Shown here in pieces: positions 9,516-18,409 of a DNA stretch of 32,262 bases. The DNA comes from Streptosporangium minutum (GTDB lineage Bacteria; Actinomycetota; Actinomycetes; Streptosporangiales; Streptosporangiaceae): assembly GCF_002149035.1 (NCBI RefSeq), contig NZ_NGFP01000089.1, positions 1 through 32,262 of the forward strand, written 5' to 3'. Positions within the stretch are counted from its first letter, which is position 1; each line of letters begins with the position of its first letter. A model generated the notes under the pieces. It worked only from the letters and a program-made list of their open reading frames with translations, ran no database searches and had not been told where the DNA came from. A program made the translations under genes and the position numbers.

Positions 9516-10167
9516 CCGTCTTGTGGGTCAGCGCCGCGACGAGGGCGGGAAAGTCGTCGACGACGAAGTCGGCCTCACCCGCCTCGGGGCGCGCGGCGTG
9601 GAGGTGACCCCAGGGACCCCGGCGGATCAGCGCGGTCCACATGCCGGCCGCGCGGGCGGGGCGGATGTCGTTGTCGAGCCGGTCGCCCACGTAGAGGATC
9701 TCCCCCGGCTCCCGCCCCGACACCGCGACGACCTTGGCGAAGAAAGCGGGATCGGGCTTGGAGACGCCCCAGCCGTCGGAGGTGTGGATCGCGTCGACGG
9801 GCAGGTCCATCGCGGTCAGCGCGTCGTAGGCCTGCGGCGGCTGGTTGCCCGCGATGATCAGCTCGAACCCCAGGTCGCGCAGCGCGGCCAGACCGGCCCG
9901 TACGTCCGGGTAGAGGTCGTCGGCGTCGAAGTTCACCCGGAGCCCGTCGGGGTCGTCCCGTTTCCAGGCCTCCTGCTCGGCCTCGACGTCGAAGCCGGGC
10001 CTGACGATCTGGAAGGCCTCCTCGAAGGACCTGTCGAGCGCGGCCATGCCGCCCAGCACGCCGAGCATCGTGAACCGGGTGACGCCCAGCCGGTCGGCCC
10101 AGCGCGACCAGATCCGCGTCTCGTCGATCAGCGTCTCCCCGACATCGAACACCAACGCCCGCACCAC
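9508..10167 (-). CDS. HAD-superfamily hydrolase
   Basis: 219 residues. Motif I reads LVFDVGETLID: the nucleophile Asp is present, and the usual second Asp (DxD) is Gly, as in a branch of HAD enzymes that includes dehalogenase-like members. Motif II is the Asn-containing LIIAGNQPPQ, motif III the Lys in WGVSKPDPAFF, and motif IV YVGDRLDNDI. The cap inserted after motif I is alpha-helical (about 18-95). It is most likely a small-molecule phosphatase or dehalogenase; the substrate is not predictable. The GTG start at 10167 is preceded by AAGGGGAGG at good spacing. Confidence 0.85.
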   Translation of the reverse strand: MVRALVFDVGETLIDETRIWSRWADRLGVTRFTMLGVLGGMAALDRSFEEAFQIVRPGFDVEAEQEAWKRDDPDGLRVNFDADDLYPDVRAGLAALRDLGFELIIAGNQPPQAYDALTAMDLPVDAIHTSDGWGVSKPDPAFFAKVVAVSGREPGEILYVGDRLDNDIRPARAAGMWTALIRRGPWGHLHAARPEAGEADFVVDDFPALVAALTHKTAG

Positions 10168-10303
10168 GTCGCCTCCCCTTCGCTCAACCCACCGATCCTA
10201 TGGGGAGTACGGCGAGACCACACCGGCTCGGCCGGCCGTGACAGCCACCGGCGCGAGATCCATAACCATGGTGCATGTCTCGCCTTTCCCGGGGAATTCC
10301 ATG

Positions 10304-10324
10304 GAACACTTAGAGTGCTTGTTC
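10304..10324. promoter_or_regulatory. Inverted repeat upstream of the Uma2 gene
   Basis: GAACA (10304-10308) and TGTTC (10320-10324) flank a core containing CACT-TAG-AGTG (10307-10317). It lies 23 bases before the Uma2 start and could be an operator. Weak evidence. Confidence 0.25.
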
Positions 10325-10346
10325 GGACACGGAGGGATGCCACTTC

Positions 10347-10964
10347 ATGGTGATGACCGCACAGGGACGACTCCCCCGGCACACTCCCGCAGAGGACCAC
10401 CCGGCTTCAGAGGATCATCCGGCGCTCACCCCGAGAGAGCTCTTCGAGTCCCTTCCTTCCACCCTCTGCCTCCGGGCCGAGATCATTGACGGGAATCTTC
10501 TCTTGAGCCCTTCCGGGACCCCCCACCACGCCCGCATGGCCAGGCGCCTCAACCGGGCTCTGATCCCGGTGGAAGACGGCAACGACTGGGAGAGCTTCTC
10601 CGGCGATGTCGACGTCTGCATCGAGGGGCCGCGCGACACCGTGATCCCCGACTACTGCCTGGCGCGTCTGGACGCCCCGCTCTGGGGGGACCGGGAGATC
10701 CTCTCCTCAGGACTGATCATGGTGGCCGAGATCGTCTCGCCAGGGAGCATGGAGACGGACCGCGCCACGAAGCCCCGGATCTATGCGGGTTGCGGCATTC
10801 CGATCATGCTGATCATCGATCCGGTGGCCTCGCCCCCAATGATCACCGTCCTCAGCGACCCTGAGGACGGCGCCTACCAGACCATCACTCAGACCCAGAT
10901 CGGCAAACCGGTCCGGATCCCCTCCCCCGTCGACTTCGAGCTGGACACTTCGATCTTCCTGTAG
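10347..10964 (+). CDS. Uma2-family (DUF820) putative endonuclease
   Basis: 205 residues. Shows the Uma2 pattern of a PD-(D/E)XK-type fold: EIIDGNLLLSPSGTPHH near 45-61, Asp in the PDYCLARL strand, then VAEIVSPGSMETDRATK with Glu and Lys in the catalytic positions, followed by YAGCGIPIMLIID. The family is widespread and often multicopy in actinomycetes and cyanobacteria. A nuclease role is inferred from the fold, and a cellular function has not been settled. GGAGGG lies 10 bases before the ATG at 10347; an ATG two codons later is also possible. Confidence 0.85.
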   Translation: MVMTAQGRLPRHTPAEDHPASEDHPALTPRELFESLPSTLCLRAEIIDGNLLLSPSGTPHHARMARRLNRALIPVEDGNDWESFSGDVDVCIEGPRDTVIPDYCLARLDAPLWGDREILSSGLIMVAEIVSPGSMETDRATKPRIYAGCGIPIMLIIDPVASPPMITVLSDPEDGAYQTITQTQIGKPVRIPSPVDFELDTSIFL

Positions 10965-11060
10965 TCCCCCGGCCGTCGGCGGCCCGCGACGGCGTTCCTC
11001 CACAGCCGTGGCGGATCCCTTGTACGCGGGGGTTGGCCGTGGTCAGGGACGGTGTCCGCC

Positions 11061-14000
11061 CTACAGGTTGTCCATGGCCTTGCGGATGCGCTTGTCGGAG
11101 ATCGAGTACGGGGTGCCGAGGGTCTGGGCGAAGTAGCTGACCCTGAGCTCCTGGATCATCCAGCGGATCTGGCGGACGTCGTCGTCGGAACGGCGGGCGG
11201 GGGGAAGCTTCTCGACCAGGTCGTGGTAGTCGTCCTCGATGTCATGGACGCGGTGCATCCGCTCCTCGTCGCGGAGCCGGTCGTCGGGCAGCTTCTCCAG
11301 CCGCCGCTCGGCCGCCTTGAGGTAGCGGAGCAGGTCCGGAAGGCGTTTGTAGCCGGTGTCGGTGACGAAGCCGGGGTAGACCAGGTCGGCGACCTGGTCG
11401 CGGATGTCCTCGATGGCGGGGGTGGAACGGGCGTCGGGCAGGAGGGTGGCGACCGAGTGCCAGACCCGGAGGATGCCCTCCACTCTCGCGACCACCTCGG
11501 CGGTGGTGTCGAAGAGCTCGGCGCGGACCTTGTCGTGCAGGGCGGTGAAGGCGGACTCGTCCCAGACCGGCCCGCCGTACTGGCTCATCAGCTCGTCGGC
11601 GGCGCAGGCGATGCAGTCGTCGAACAGGGCGGTGGCACCGGCGTGCGGGCTGCGGCTGAGGGCGAGTTTCGCCTGGTTGTTCAGACGGCCCAGCACCCAC
11701 TTGGCCGGGGACGGGGTGTTGAGCAGCAGCAGCCGGCGGGTGCCCTCCCACATGGCGCGGCGCTGCTCCGCCTCGGTCTCGAACATCCGCACGGCCACCG
11801 TGGCGCCCTCGTCGGCCAGCGCCGGATAGGCCTTCATCCGGCGCTGCTCGAAGGTCTTGGGCAGCTCCCCCACGTTCCACGTGGTCAGGCCCGACTTCTC
11901 CAGCCCGTCGGCGGCCCTTGAGAGGGTCTGGCGGAGCTTGGGCGCGAGCCGCCGTTTGAGGTCGGCCAGGTCCTTGCTCTCGGCCAGCTTGTGCTTGCGG
12001 CCGTCGATCACCCGGAAGGTGATCTTCAGGTGGTCGGGGACGAGGTCGGGCTGCCAGGCCTCGCGCGGCACCTGGATGCCGGTGAGGTTGAGCAGCTCCC
12101 GCTCCAGCACCGCGAGCAGCGGCTCCTGGGTGGGCTCCGCCCGCTGGAGCACCTGCTTGGCGTAGTTGGGGGCGGGCACGAAATTGCGCCGGATGTTCTT
12201 GGGCAGGGCCCGGATGAGCGCGGTGAGGAGCTCCTCGCGCAGACCGGGGATCTGCCAGTCGAAGCCTTCGACGTTCACCTGGTTGAGCAGGGCGAGCGGG
12301 ATGTGCGCGGTGACGCCGTCGGCGTCGGTGCCCGGCTCGAACTGATAGGTCAGCGGGAAGCGCAGGCCGCCCTGACGCCACACGTCGGGGTAGTCGCGCT
12401 GGCTGACGTCGCCCGCCGACTCGCTGATGAGCATCGACTTCTCGAAGCTGAGCAGGTCGGGCTGGTCGGTCCTGGTCTTCTTCCACCAGGAGTCGAAGTG
12501 GCGCCCGGAGACGACGTCCTGGGGGACGCGCTGGTCGTAGAAGTCGAACAGCGTCTCGTCGTCGACGAGGATGTCGCGGCGGCGGGCCCGCTCCTCCAGC
12601 TCCTCGACCTCCTCGAGAAGCCTCCGGTTCTCCTTGAAGAACGCGTGGTGGGTCTCCCAGTCGCCCTCGACCAGAGCGTGCCGGATGAACAGCTCGCGGC
12701 TCAGCTCGGGGTCGATGCGGCCGTAGTTGATCTTCCGCTGGACCACGATCGGCACGCCGTACAGCGTGACCTTCTCGTAGGCCATCACCGCGCCCTGGTT
12801 CTTCTCCCAGTGCGGCTCGGAGTAGGTGCGTTTGATCAGGTGCTGGGCGAGCGGCTCGACCCACTCGGGCTCGATCTTGGCGTTGACCCGGGCCCAGAGG
12901 CGGGAGGTCTCCACCAGCTCGGCGGACATGACCCACAGCGGCTGCTTCCTGGCCAACGCGGAGCCGGGGAAGATGGCGAAGCGGGCGTTGCGGGCGCCGA
13001 TGTACTCGGTGAACGACTTGCGCGGTTCGGTGACGGGACGGCGGGGGCCGTCGTTGGCCGTCTTCTTGTCGACGTCCTTGACCCCGACGTGGGACAGCAG
13101 GCCGGACAGCAGGGAGATGTGGATCTTCTGCTCGTCGCCGGGGGTGCTGTTCAGCGTCACGCCGAGGGACTTCGACATCTGGCGGAGCTGGCTGTAGACG
13201 TCCTGCCACTCGCGTACGCGCAGGTAGTTGAGGAACTCGGACTTGCACAGGCGCCGGAACGCGCTGGAGGACATCTCCTTCTGCTGCTCCTGGAGGTATT
13301 CCCACAGGTTCAGGTAGGAGACGAAGTCCGACTCCTTGTCGGCGAAGCGGCGGTGCTTGTCGTCGGCGGCCTGCTGCTTCTCGGCCGGGCGCTCGCGCGG
13401 GTCCTGGATGGACAGCGCCGCGGCGATGACCATGACCTCGCGGACGCAGCCGTTGTGGTCGGCCTCCAGCACCATGCGGGCCAGCCGGGGGTCCACCGGC
13501 AGGCCGGCCAGCTTACGGCCGAGCGGGGTCATCTGCCTGGCCTGGTCGAAGGCGCCCAGCTCCTGGAGCAGGTCGTAGCCGTCCTTGACCTGGCGCTGGT
13601 CCGGCGGCTCGACGAAGGGGAAGGCCCCGATGTCGCCCAGGCCGATGGAGGTCATCTGCAGGATGACCGAGGCCAGGTTGGTGCGCAGGATCTCCGGGTC
13701 GGTGAACTCCTGCCGGGTGACGAAGTCGTCCTCCTCGTACAGCCGGATGCAGACGCCTTCGGAGACACGGCCGCAGCGGCCCTTGCGCTGGTTGGCCGAG
13801 GCCTGGGAGATCGCCTCGATCGGCAGGCGCTGGACCTTGGTGCGGTGGCTGTAGCGGGAGATGCGGGCGAACCCGGGGTCGACCACGTATTTGATGCCAG
13901 GCACGGTCAGCGAGGTCTCGGCCACGTTGGTGGCCAGCACGACCCGCCGGCCGGAGTGCCGCTGGAAGACCTTGTGCTGCTCGGCCGCCGACAGCCGGGC

Positions 14001-14954
14001 GTACAGCGGGAGGATCTCGGCGTCCTTGCGCTTGGACAGCGCGTCGGCGGTGTCGCGGATCTCGCGCTCGCCGCTGAGGAAGACCAGGATGTCGCCCGGC
14101 CCCTCGGCGCACAGCTCGTCCACGGCGTTGCTGATCGCCTGGATCTGGTCGTCGTCCTCGGCGACCGGGCGGTAGCGGACCTCGACCGGATAGGTCCGGC
14201 CGGAGACCTCCACGATCGGGGCGTCGCCGAAGTGCTGGGAGAAGCGCTCGGGGTCGATGGTCGCCGAGGTGATGATGATCTTGAGATCCGGCCGCTTCGG
14301 GAGAAGCTGCTTGAGGTAGCCGAGGATGAAGTCGATGTTGAGGCTGCGCTCGTGCGCCTCGTCGATGATCAGCGTGTCGTACTGGGCGAGGTCGCGGTCG
14401 GTCTGCAGCTCGGCCAGGAGGATGCCGTCGGTCATCACCTTGACGAGCGTGCCGTCGCTCACCTGGTCGGTGAAGCGCACCTTGTAGCCCACGGCGTCGC
14501 CGAGCTGGGTGTCGAGCTCCTCTGCGACGCGCTCGGCCACGGTCCTGGCGGCGATCCTGCGGGGCTGGGTGTGCCCGATCAGGCCCCGGACGCCCCGGCC
14601 CAGCTCCAGGCAGATCTTCGGGAGCTGCGTCGTCTTGCCGGAACCGGTCTCGCCGGCGACGATCACGACCTGATGGTCGCGGATCGCCTCCAGGATGTCG
14701 TCCTTGCGCTGGCTGACCGGCAGCGCCTCCGGGTAGGTGACCGCCGGCACCCCGGCCCTGCGGGCGGCCACCCGGCGCTCGGCCTTCTCGATGTCGGCGG
14801 CGATCTCCGCGGCGATCTTCTGCTGCGCGGCGCGGTTTCTGACCTTGCGCGCGCCGTCGAGCCGGCGCCGCAGCCGCCGCTGATCGCGCAGCGTGAGCTC
14901 GGGCAGGCGTGCGTGGAGGTCGGCGAGTGGAGATGTCAACGGAGGCGTTCCCAT
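11061..14954 (-). CDS. hrpA: ATP-dependent RNA helicase HrpA
   Basis: 1297 residues, the full length of bacterial HrpA (about 1300). DExH-box helicase motifs are in order: Walker A GETGSGKTTQLPK near 97-109, motif II DEAH (within LIIDEAHERSLN), motif III SAT, then motifs V-VI (TNVAETSLTVPGI and QRKGRCGR). The helicase-associated, OB-fold and large C-terminal HrpA-specific (DUF3418) regions follow. HrpA unwinds RNA and in E. coli is linked to ribosome rescue and fimbrial mRNA processing. The gene is isolated by hairpins on the upstream side and by a convergent gene downstream. Long open frames on the opposite strand are shadows of its GC-rich codons. Start at ATG 14954 (MGTPPLTSP). Confidence 0.95.
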   Translation of the reverse strand: MGTPPLTSPLADLHARLPELTLRDQRRLRRRLDGARKVRNRAAQQKIAAEIAADIEKAERRVAARRAGVPAVTYPEALPVSQRKDDILEAIRDHQVVIVAGETGSGKTTQLPKICLELGRGVRGLIGHTQPRRIAARTVAERVAEELDTQLGDAVGYKVRFTDQVSDGTLVKVMTDGILLAELQTDRDLAQYDTLIIDEAHERSLNIDFILGYLKQLLPKRPDLKIIITSATIDPERFSQHFGDAPIVEVSGRTYPVEVRYRPVAEDDDQIQAISNAVDELCAEGPGDILVFLSGEREIRDTADALSKRKDAEILPLYARLSAAEQHKVFQRHSGRRVVLATNVAETSLTVPGIKYVVDPGFARISRYSHRTKVQRLPIEAISQASANQRKGRCGRVSEGVCIRLYEEDDFVTRQEFTDPEILRTNLASVILQMTSIGLGDIGAFPFVEPPDQRQVKDGYDLLQELGAFDQARQMTPLGRKLAGLPVDPRLARMVLEADHNGCVREVMVIAAALSIQDPRERPAEKQQAADDKHRRFADKESDFVSYLNLWEYLQEQQKEMSSSAFRRLCKSEFLNYLRVREWQDVYSQLRQMSKSLGVTLNSTPGDEQKIHISLLSGLLSHVGVKDVDKKTANDGPRRPVTEPRKSFTEYIGARNARFAIFPGSALARKQPLWVMSAELVETSRLWARVNAKIEPEWVEPLAQHLIKRTYSEPHWEKNQGAVMAYEKVTLYGVPIVVQRKINYGRIDPELSRELFIRHALVEGDWETHHAFFKENRRLLEEVEELEERARRRDILVDDETLFDFYDQRVPQDVVSGRHFDSWWKKTRTDQPDLLSFEKSMLISESAGDVSQRDYPDVWRQGGLRFPLTYQFEPGTDADGVTAHIPLALLNQVNVEGFDWQIPGLREELLTALIRALPKNIRRNFVPAPNYAKQVLQRAEPTQEPLLAVLERELLNLTGIQVPREAWQPDLVPDHLKITFRVIDGRKHKLAESKDLADLKRRLAPKLRQTLSRAADGLEKSGLTTWNVGELPKTFEQRRMKAYPALADEGATVAVRMFETEAEQRRAMWEGTRRLLLLNTPSPAKWVLGRLNNQAKLALSRSPHAGATALFDDCIACAADELMSQYGGPVWDESAFTALHDKVRAELFDTTAEVVARVEGILRVWHSVATLLPDARSTPAIEDIRDQVADLVYPGFVTDTGYKRLPDLLRYLKAAERRLEKLPDDRLRDEERMHRVHDIEDDYHDLVEKLPPARRSDDDVRQIRWMIQELRVSYFAQTLGTPYSISDKRIRKAMDNL

Positions 14955-15040
14955 ACTGCTTTCAGAATACTTTCAGCCCGCAAGTCAGGAGCCAACCGCC
15001 CATCGTGCCTGAGCCGCCGCGCGACCGCATCCCAATAAAC

Positions 15041-15073
15041 GGTCGCGGCCCGTGGAGACAGCCGACCGCGACC
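15041..15073 (-). repeat. Inverted repeat upstream of hrpA
   Basis: GGTCGCGG (15041-15048) and CCGCGACC (15066-15073) form an 8-bp stem with a 17-base loop. It could be a weak second hairpin after the cellulase terminator or a regulatory site of hrpA. Confidence 0.3.
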
Positions 15074-15101
15074 CCTGGAGGCCGCCTCCCGGCAAAGGGT
15101 A

Positions 15102-15138
15102 CGGCCCCGCCGCTCCCTCGCGGGGAGCGGCGGGGCCG
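15102..15138 (-). terminator. Strong hairpin terminator after the cellulase gene
   Basis: A perfect 16-bp stem, 15102-15117 with 15123-15138, loop TCGCG. It starts 73 bases past the cellulase stop and lies before hrpA on the same strand, so it would insulate the helicase from cellulase transcription. It lacks a T-run. Confidence 0.8.
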
Positions 15139-15211
15139 CACTCGTCCGGCCGCCGGATCTCCGGGGCCCCGCCGGAGCAGGGGCCCGGGAAGCGGGGCTC
15201 GGGATCAGGGG

Positions 15212-17515
15212 TTACGGCAGGGCGGGGTAGGCGTTCCTGAGCAGCTCACGGAACTGCGCCGAGAACCACTGGCCGGAGAGCGGGGCGTCCGGCAGGGAGC
15301 CGGACATGCTGTTGCCGTTGCGCTCGTTGCCGGTGTAGGTCGGGTCGCACATCCGGTCGAAGCCCTTGCCCTCGTCGTTGGGGATGAGCTTGCTGGCGCC
15401 GTCGGACTCGCCCGGGGGCTTGATCCAGACGTAGGCGTCGAGGCCGGCGGCGGGGCTGGCCTGCGGGCGCTCGCCGAGGCCGGCGCCACTCTGGTTGCAC
15501 CAGTTGCCGGCGTGGATGCGACGGTCCACCCGCGACTGGTTGACGAAGGTGTTCACGTCGGTGGAGGTGCTGGGTGCGGCCGGGCGGGCCGTACCGCCCC
15601 ACCCGTTGCGGGAGGTGTCGATCAGCATGCCGAGGCCCGGCTTGAAGCCCTTCTGGATGAGCAGGGTCCGGAAGGCCTGGGCGTAGGACAGCTCGTCGAC
15701 GTAGAAGTTCCAGTCGACCCACCGCGACTGGCGCACCGTGGTGCCGTTGACGGAGGTGTTGATGGTGAAGTGCGGCTCCTTCAGCGCCGAGTAGTTGGCG
15801 GTGTTGGTGATGAAGCCGTCGACGCTGTCGAAACCGGCCGTGGTGCCGGAGACGGTGCTCGCGAACAGGTCGGCCGAGGGACCGAAGTTGGTGTCCCAGC
15901 CCAGCCAGCCGTGGTGGCCGGCGTCGATGTAGGTGTAGACGTTCTTGATCGCGTGCAGCTTGTTCAGGGCGTAGCGGACGCCGTCGACGTAGGCGCCGCT
16001 CGACTTGGCCTCCTGGCACTTGGGCACGTTGAGGTTGGTGATCAGGTTGGGCAGCGAGTCGATCTCGATGACCGTCGAGATCCGGAGCGCGGCGTACCTC
16101 GGCTCGGCCATGATCGCGGCGATCGGGTCGATGTACTCGGTCTTGTAGCGGTTCAGACCGTTCTGAGCGATGAGCAGCTCACCGTTGGAGGCCAGCGCCG
16201 AGCAGTCGCGGTTGGGCAGGTTGTAGATGACGAACTGGATCGTCAGGGGCTTGCCGCCGTTGGCCGCGTCCTGCCTGAGGGCCTCCTCCAGGTGGGCGCG
16301 GAGGCCCTTGGCGGAGGCGGTGCCCTCGATGGCGGCGATGCGGTCGAGCCACACGCCGGTCGAGATGTCGGCCACCGCGTCGCCGCCCGGCTCGGCCGCG
16401 GCCTTCGCCGCCCAGTCGGGGTTCACGTAGCCGGTGGCCCCGGCGTACGGGTTCTCGACGTGCTCGCCGGGCTGCGTGACGACGTCGTCGTCGGACTCGG
16501 TCGCGGTGACGGAGACACCGGTGTGCCCGGTGGCGGCGGCCGCGATGGTGGCGGTGCCGTCGGTCTGGTCGGCGTCCTGGGCGGCCGAGACGGTCACGTT
16601 CTGCGCCGTGTTCCAGTTGGCGGAGGTGAAGGTGAGCGTGGAGGGCGCGATGGTGAGGTCGGCGTCGCCGGTCTTGGTCAGGTTGACCGTGACGTTGCCG
16701 CTGGGCGCCTTGCTGAGCCTGAAGCCGACCGTCTTGGAGCCGCCTTCGGGGACGCTGACCGAGGTCGCGGAGGCGACGATCGCCGCGGCGCCCCCGTCGG
16801 AGCCGACGGTGAAGGGCACCTCGGCGGTCTCGGCGGACAGGACCGGGGTCCCGTTGTCGTAGGCCTTCGCCCTGGCGGTGTGGCTGCCCGCCGCCACGCC
16901 CGTCGCGGAGTAGCCGTACGGGGCGGAGGTGTCGGTGTTGACGAGCGCGCCGTCGACATAGAACTCGACCTTGCTGACCGCGCCGTCGTCACCGGCCGTC
17001 GCCGCGAGCGGTACGGCGGAGCCCGCGGGGATGGAGGCGCCGCTCGCCGGGCTGGTCAGGCTGACCGTCGGAGCCTGGTTCACGGGCGGCTGCCCGCCAC
17101 AGGTGACGCCGTTGACCGTGAAGGCGGTGGGCTTGGGGTTGCTCCCGCTCCACGACCCGTTGAAGCCGATGCTGGTCGACGCGCCGGTGGCAAGGTTGCC
17201 GTTCCAGTCGAGGTTCTTCGCGGTGACCTGGTTGCCGGTCTGGCTCCAGGTCGCCGACCAGCCCTGCTGGACCGTCTGGGTGCCGGGGAAGGCGAAGCCG
17301 AGGGTCCAGCCGGTGAGCGCGTCACCGAGGTTCTTGACCGTGACGCTGGCGGTGAAACCGCCCTGCCATTCGTTGGTGCTGTAGGCGACGTCGCACGAGA
17401 CTGCGGCGTGTGCCGTGGCGGCCTGCCCGGTGGCGAGACCGGCCGCGGCCACGAGCAGGGCCGCCGTGGTCACCGCCCGATTGCGCCAGGCTTGGCGGCG
17501 CGGATGAACTCTCAT
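15212..17515 (-). CDS. Secreted GH6 cellobiohydrolase with CBM2, Ig-like and Calx-beta-like modules
   Basis: 767 residues. Residues 1-37 are a signal peptide ending AHA. Residues about 39-140 form a CBM2 cellulose-binding module bounded by Cys41 and Cys139 with exposed-type Trp residues (W50, W86, W104). Then a bacterial Ig-like module (about 148-236, PTVSLTSPASGA), a Calx-beta-like module (about 243-345, SVSVPEGGSKTV) and a GH6 catalytic domain from about 352. GH6 signatures include NLPNRDCSALASNGE and VIEIDSLPNLITN, whose Asp matches the catalytic acid, plus YIDAGHHGWLGW and LIDTSRNGWGG. The length of the catalytic domain suits an exo-acting enzyme releasing cellobiose. A CelR/CebR box sits 25 bases before the start codon. 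GGAG lies 10 bases before the ATG. It ends at a strong hairpin. Confidence 0.93.
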   Translation of the reverse strand: MRVHPRRQAWRNRAVTTAALLVAAAGLATGQAATAHAAVSCDVAYSTNEWQGGFTASVTVKNLGDALTGWTLGFAFPGTQTVQQGWSATWSQTGNQVTAKNLDWNGNLATGASTSIGFNGSWSGSNPKPTAFTVNGVTCGGQPPVNQAPTVSLTSPASGASIPAGSAVPLAATAGDDGAVSKVEFYVDGALVNTDTSAPYGYSATGVAAGSHTARAKAYDNGTPVLSAETAEVPFTVGSDGGAAAIVASATSVSVPEGGSKTVGFRLSKAPSGNVTVNLTKTGDADLTIAPSTLTFTSANWNTAQNVTVSAAQDADQTDGTATIAAAATGHTGVSVTATESDDDVVTQPGEHVENPYAGATGYVNPDWAAKAAAEPGGDAVADISTGVWLDRIAAIEGTASAKGLRAHLEEALRQDAANGGKPLTIQFVIYNLPNRDCSALASNGELLIAQNGLNRYKTEYIDPIAAIMAEPRYAALRISTVIEIDSLPNLITNLNVPKCQEAKSSGAYVDGVRYALNKLHAIKNVYTYIDAGHHGWLGWDTNFGPSADLFASTVSGTTAGFDSVDGFITNTANYSALKEPHFTINTSVNGTTVRQSRWVDWNFYVDELSYAQAFRTLLIQKGFKPGLGMLIDTSRNGWGGTARPAAPSTSTDVNTFVNQSRVDRRIHAGNWCNQSGAGLGERPQASPAAGLDAYVWIKPPGESDGASKLIPNDEGKGFDRMCDPTYTGNERNGNSMSGSLPDAPLSGQWFSAQFRELLRNAYPALP

Positions 17516-17539
17516 TCGTGATCATCTCCAGGACGAGGG

Positions 17540-17553
17540 TGGGAGCGCTCCCA
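17540..17553. promoter_or_regulatory. CelR/CebR box, TGGGAGCGCTCCCA
   Basis: A perfect 14-base palindrome identical to the operator known for CelR of Thermobifida fusca and CebR of Streptomyces, LacI-family repressors released by cellobiose or other cello-oligosaccharides. It lies directly upstream of the GH6 gene, so the gene should be cellobiose-induced. Confidence 0.92.
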
Positions 17554-17655
17554 TAGTCCGGATGTTTCAGGCGTGTGTACAGCGTGTTGCACGCCGGGAG
17601 CCCCTCCCCGGGGTCGGTCCCGCCCCTGACCTCACCGAACGCTTTTCGAACCCGA

Positions 17656-17666
17656 TGAAAGTTTCA
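17656..17666. promoter_or_regulatory. Second palindrome in the cellulase promoter, TGAAAGTTTCA
   Basis: An 11-base palindrome with a single central base, about 140 bases upstream of the cellulase start. It resembles GAAACTTTC-type sites seen before actinomycete xylanase genes. It may mark the upstream promoter, but evidence is slight. Confidence 0.3.
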
Positions 17667-17719
17667 AAGCTCCCCCGGCGGCGGGCCGTGCACGCCGTAC
17701 CGGCACGGCCGCCGGCCGG

Positions 17720-18409
17720 TCAGGCGCGGGAGAAGTCCGACAGGCGGTACCAGCCCGTGAGATCGCCGTAGACGATCAGGTTGTCGTCATAGGAGTGGCG
17801 TTCGACGTCGTAGGCTCCGCCACAGGTCACGAGCCTGATCGTCGGATGCGGCAACGACCTGTAGACCTTCTTCACCGGGAACGCGGACTTGCTGACCCGC
17901 TCGGTCGCGGAGACCCGGAAGACCGCGGCGGTCCCGTCCTCACGGGTCACCACCACCGCGTCCCCCTTGCGCACCCGGGACAGCCCGGCGAACACGGCGG
18001 GCCCGGTCCTGGTGTCGAGGTGACCGACGACGACCGCGGAACCCGGCTCGCCGGGCGCCGGCCCCAGGCGGTCCCAGCCGGCGAGATCGGCCTGGCTGAG
18101 AGGCGGGGGCTCCAGTACGCCGTCCGCCCCGGACACGATCGGGGTGATCGGGGCGTTCACCTCCGCACGCGGCACCACCAGCGCCACCGGACCGGACTCG
18201 CCCGGGAACCGGGGCAGCGCCCGGGGCCAGCCGCCCCTCCCACGGGCGGCGGGGGCGGTGGTCGCACCCGGCCGCGGCACGGCGGGGGCCGCGACCGGCA
18301 TGGCGCGGACCAGGGCGGGATCCGCCTCCCTACCTCTCACGGCCCTGCAACCGGCGAGCACGAGGACGGCTCCCAGCCCCAGGGCCGTCACGGTCCGGAG
18401 CTCAGCCAC
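17720..18409 (-). CDS. Class F-like sortase with a lipobox
   Basis: 229 residues. Sortase core at about 70-218 with His130 in VVVGHLDT, catalytic-type Cys196 in RLVTCGG and an Arg at 204, in the expected order. The fold and the LVTCGG motif resemble actinobacterial class F (or E) sortases, transpeptidases that attach proteins to the wall. The N-terminus ends in LVLAGC (16-21), a lipobox, so the enzyme may be a lipoprotein and not anchored by a helix. Its GTG start overlaps the stop of the preceding surface-protein gene by 8 bases, so the two are probably translationally coupled and work together. The linker at 22-65 is Pro/Ala-rich. Confidence 0.8.
   Translation of the reverse strand: MAELRTVTALGLGAVLVLAGCRAVRGREADPALVRAMPVAAPAVPRPGATTAPAARGRGGWPRALPRFPGESGPVALVVPRAEVNAPITPIVSGADGVLEPPPLSQADLAGWDRLGPAPGEPGSAVVVGHLDTRTGPAVFAGLSRVRKGDAVVVTREDGTAAVFRVSATERVSKSAFPVKKVYRSLPHPTIRLVTCGGAYDVERHSYDDNLIVYGDLTGWYRLSDFSRA

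Noticed and set aside
10347-10964. A toxin-antitoxin or defence system around the Uma2 gene
   Set aside because: It stands alone between HAD and hrpA genes, with no small partner gene or other defence gene adjacent.
11991-15038. A 1015-codon open frame on the plus strand opposite hrpA
   Set aside because: It is the complementary shadow of HrpA: repetitive Leu/Val/Gly/Asp/Arg composition, no domain, and it reads through the hrpA promoter. HrpA is complete on the other strand.
17760-17830. Loss of the catalytic Arg of the sortase, because SYDDN stands where many sortases have a YRDN-type motif
   Set aside because: Arg204 lies eight residues after the Cys, close to the spacing I recall for a class F sortase, so the triad is probably complete.
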